Notes under the pieces: generated by a model
The model's input: the letters and a program-made list of their open reading frames with translations, nothing else
Told to the model about the DNA's origin: nothing
The model's database searches: none
DNA from: Comamonas sp. lk
Lineage (GTDB): Bacteria > Pseudomonadota > Gammaproteobacteria > Burkholderiales > Burkholderiaceae_C
Assembly: GCA_945860595.1 (NCBI GenBank)
Contig: CAMAQV010000028.1
Location: forward strand, 1 to 36,467
Direction: 5' to 3'
Length of the DNA: 36,467 nucleotides
Shown: piece after piece, positions 34,857 through 36,467 of the stretch
Position numbering within the stretch: the stretch's first letter is position 1
Layout of the letters: every line of letters begins with the position of its first letter
Translations under genes and position numbers: made by a program

Positions 34857-35302
34857 ATGTCGAACTCTATAGTTTGGCGCCCCTGTCGCCCCATCGAGTC
34901 TTCCAACAGTAACTGCAGTTTGTGGTGACCGCTAGGTAATTTCGCCTCTTGCACGTTGATACCTTGCGGCGTTATCTTCGCCACGGCGAGCAGCCGCTGG
35001 GTTATTTCAATCTGAAAAGCTCCATAAAGAACCTTGAATGATTCCGTCCGGATAGTTGCAGGTGGAGTTGTCACGAAGCCCGCCTGCACCTGTATGGGCG
35101 ACTTCAATCGCGCGGACACAGTCGGACTTACGATTTCCATTCTTGGGGCGTCTTTTTCCGGCACCGCTTTCGCCGAAAATAGGACTGGTGCAGCCTGTGC
35201 TTCGGCAGCTTCCGCTTCGGTGATCAACAGGGTGGGCTCGGCGCTGCACACGGCGCTGAGCACCAGAGCCGCAAAGGTCAGAAACAAGTTTCGCATCGTC
35301 AT
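34850..35302 (-). CDS. Small secreted protein, paralogue of the 25462-25929 gene
   Basis: A 150-residue protein with a signal peptide (LFLTFAALVLSAVCSA, cut before EPTLLITEAEAAEAQ). The mature part has KSPIQVQAGFVTTPPATIRT, FKVLYGAFQIEITQRL and a final HHKLQLLLEDSMGRQGRQTIEF. It shares the TEAEAA motif and the end pattern with the secreted protein encoded at 25462-25929. Two starts are possible, ATG at 35302 and at 35296; neither has a strong ribosome site. It follows the OmpA-type gene by 2 bp, so translation is likely coupled. No known function. Confidence 0.8.
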   Translation of the reverse strand: MTMRNLFLTFAALVLSAVCSAEPTLLITEAEAAEAQAAPVLFSAKAVPEKDAPRMEIVSPTVSARLKSPIQVQAGFVTTPPATIRTESFKVLYGAFQIEITQRLLAVAKITPQGINVQEAKLPSGHHKLQLLLEDSMGRQGRQTIEFDID

Positions 35303-35304
35303 TC

Positions 35305-35796
35305 TCAGTCAAGGGTTGTGATCCGAACCCGTCGATTTTCCATAGCCTCGGGTTTTTCGGGATACAGAGGTTCCGTGGACCCTTTGCCTTCGGCTTGTAG
35401 GCGTTGCTTGTCGACCCCTTGTTGTGCAAGAAACTCCAGAACCGACATGGCACGCCGCTGGGAAAGTTGTTGGTTGTAGGTGGCTCTTCCAATGGAATCG
35501 GTGTGGCCCTCAATTCGGAACTTCAACTCTTTGATTCTCTCGCTACCCATGGCCGTTGCCACATTCGCCAGCAAGGGCCTGCTGGACTCTTGCAGTTTTG
35601 CGGAGTTGTAGTCGAACTGAATCGATAAATCCAGCTTTCGTGCAACGGGCGCAACGATGCGCAAAGTACGGGTCACCGCGACTGGTGGAGCCAATTGTTC
35701 CGCCAACTCTTCGGCTGTCGCAGCGGTTATGGGCTGTTGTCCCCACGCACTTGCCGCAATCAGCAGCCATGCAAAAAAACTGAAACAGATTTTCAT
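35305..35796 (-). CDS. OmpA-family peptidoglycan-binding protein
   Basis: A 163-residue exported protein. The signal peptide is about residues 1-19 (ICFSFFAWLLIAASAWG). The OmpA C-terminal domain fills residues about 57-163: IQFDYNSAKL, FRIEGHTDSIG with the peptidoglycan-contacting aspartate, LSQRRAMSVLEFL with the matching arginine, and ENRRVRI. Such domains bind diaminopimelate of peptidoglycan non-covalently. There is no beta-barrel and no lipobox, so it is a soluble periplasmic protein. The ATG overlaps the stop of the DUF4384 gene (ATGA), and AGGAGG sits 5 bases upstream, a strong ribosome site. It forms an operon with the DUF4384 gene and the small secreted protein gene. Confidence 0.93.
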   Translation of the reverse strand: MKICFSFFAWLLIAASAWGQQPITAATAEELAEQLAPPVAVTRTLRIVAPVARKLDLSIQFDYNSAKLQESSRPLLANVATAMGSERIKELKFRIEGHTDSIGRATYNQQLSQRRAMSVLEFLAQQGVDKQRLQAEGKGSTEPLYPEKPEAMENRRVRITTLD

Positions 35797-36467
35797 GGGA
35801 CCTCCTGGACTGTCACGCGCTTCGCTCCAAAACTTTCAGAAGCTCCTGGGATGCTGCTGTTGGTCAAAAAATCAACGAGAGCAGATCTGCCATCTAAGTT
35901 ATTGAGCGCATAAGTGAATGGATCATTGGAGGTGGGCTCTTGGAGAACGAGGCCATCAAGTTTTCGAGGGGAATCAGAAACGATAACCAGCACCTGATCC
36001 ACGCCAGGGGGGCCCGCCGCCATAACCTCCCAACTCTCACGCGGTAACTTCAACGGCTGGCCGGCCTTGATGTAGTTGTTGCTATCCAACCCATTGGGGA
36101 ACAGGATATAAAAACTTTTGGCATCACTGCCAAGCAAAACCAAATAAACATAACCGTTGTGGCTGGAGGTGATCGCCATCTCCAGGTTTGACTTTCCGAT
36201 TTTTAAGACGCTGCTGCTGAGCTTGACCTGAATTTTGCGCTTCGGGTTCGCTTGATTTTCGACCAGCGCCAAGGTGGCCAAGGATGCTGTTGTCGAAGGC
36301 ACTGCTACCTCAGCAGCAACCGCTGCGACAACTGGTCGAGCGGCTTGCGCATCCGCCTTAGCTTGCGCATCCGCCTTAGCTTGCGCATCCGCCTTAGCTT
36401 GCGCATCCGCCTTAGCTTGCGCATCCGCCTTAGCTTGCGCATCCGCCTGAGCTTGCGCATCCGCCTT
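35793..36467 (-). CDS. DUF4384-domain protein with KADAQA repeats, N-terminus cut by window edge
   Basis: The minus-strand frame is open from the right edge to the TGA at 35793-35795, 224 codons plus the stop. A GTG at 36302 could serve as a start, but the frame continues without a stop to 36467, so the true N-terminus lies outside. Seven 6-residue repeats (KADAQA) come first, then an Ala/Val-rich linker. A DUF4384-like domain follows from about 36240 down: NGYVYLVLLGSDAKSFYILFPN, IKAGQPLKLPRE and PPGVDQVLVIVSDSP. DUF4384 domains often sit at the end of larger proteins that carry a kinase or caspase domain, so the missing part may hold one. It is the first visible gene of the operon with ompA-like and the small secreted protein. 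Confidence 0.85.
   Translation of the reverse strand, partial: KADAQAQADAQAKADAQAKADAQAKADAQAKADAQAKADAQAARPVVAAVAAEVAVPSTTASLATLALVENQANPKRKIQVKLSSSVLKIGKSNLEMAITSSHNGYVYLVLLGSDAKSFYILFPNGLDSNNYIKAGQPLKLPRESWEVMAAGPPGVDQVLVIVSDSPRKLDGLVLQEPTSNDPFTYALNNLDGRSALVDFLTNSSIPGASESFGAKRVTVQEVP
36342..36467 (-). repeat. Seven 18-bp tandem repeats (KADAQA)
   Basis: Seven units of 18 bp fill the last 126 bases and continue off the window. Each encodes KADAQA, with one unit starting with Gln. The units are almost identical at the DNA level, so the array is young and prone to change in copy number. Confidence 0.95.

Noticed and set aside
36342..36467. CRISPR-like array
   Set aside because: The 18-bp units are contiguous with no spacers and encode KADAQA in frame with the DUF4384 protein.
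23194..36467. Mobile element or prophage
   Set aside because: No transposase, integrase, phage structural gene or terminal inverted repeat was seen on either strand.

Overview
The window looks like chromosomal DNA of a betaproteobacterium, most likely Burkholderiales/Comamonadaceae (Rhodoferax-like). This is inferred from gene order and protein style: ahcY-tlyA-metF behind an SAH riboswitch, yhdP followed by a nitrilase-family gene, and glnE divergent from yhdP. No rRNA, tRNA, insertion sequence, phage gene or CRISPR array was seen. Positions about 920-23200 are G+C-rich core sequence. The left edge (1-908) and everything right of about 23200 are visibly more A+T-rich.

Core region: a partial TPR protein (minus) runs off the left edge. 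Then come rlmJ (plus), a methyl-cycle operon on the minus strand (ahcY-tlyA-metF, with promoter and SAH riboswitch), mltA (minus), a possible small membrane protein (plus), a nitrilase-family amidohydrolase and yhdP (minus), and glnE (plus).

Carbohydrate-type region (14.7-23.2 kb): a phytanoyl-CoA-dioxygenase-like protein, an SDR and a YghZ-type aldo/keto reductase lie on the plus strand. They meet a minus-strand sugar ABC importer (ATPase, permease, binding protein) at a 13-bp-stem bidirectional terminator. Divergent from the importer are a FucU/RbsD mutarotase, a D-2-hydroxyacid dehydrogenase and an aldose-epimerase-like protein. Together they look like an uptake and oxidation module for a sugar or sugar derivative whose identity the sequence does not reveal.

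Accessory region (23.2-36.5 kb): this is the unusual part. Three caspase-like (peptidase C14) proteins all carry export signals. One has an unrecognised A+T-rich N-terminal domain and a coiled coil. Two are tandem paralogues built as signal peptide, caspase, TPR-like repeats, long Ala/Glu/Lys/Arg coiled coil, and then two or three formylglycine-generating-enzyme (FGE/SUMF1) fold domains. All five FGE-fold domains lack the C-terminal cysteine pair used by true sulfatase-activating enzymes, so they look like binding modules. The downstream tandem copy has a single in-frame TAA exactly between the catalytic His and Cys. Around them lie a lipoprotein, an OmpA-type peptidoglycan-binding protein, a DUF4384 protein with an 18-bp (KADAQA) repeat, two small secreted paralogues that share a motif after the signal peptide, and a zinc-ribbon membrane protein. 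My inference is a cell-envelope caspase system, distinct from the cytoplasmic caspase/CHAT defence systems. Its function cannot be read from the sequence.
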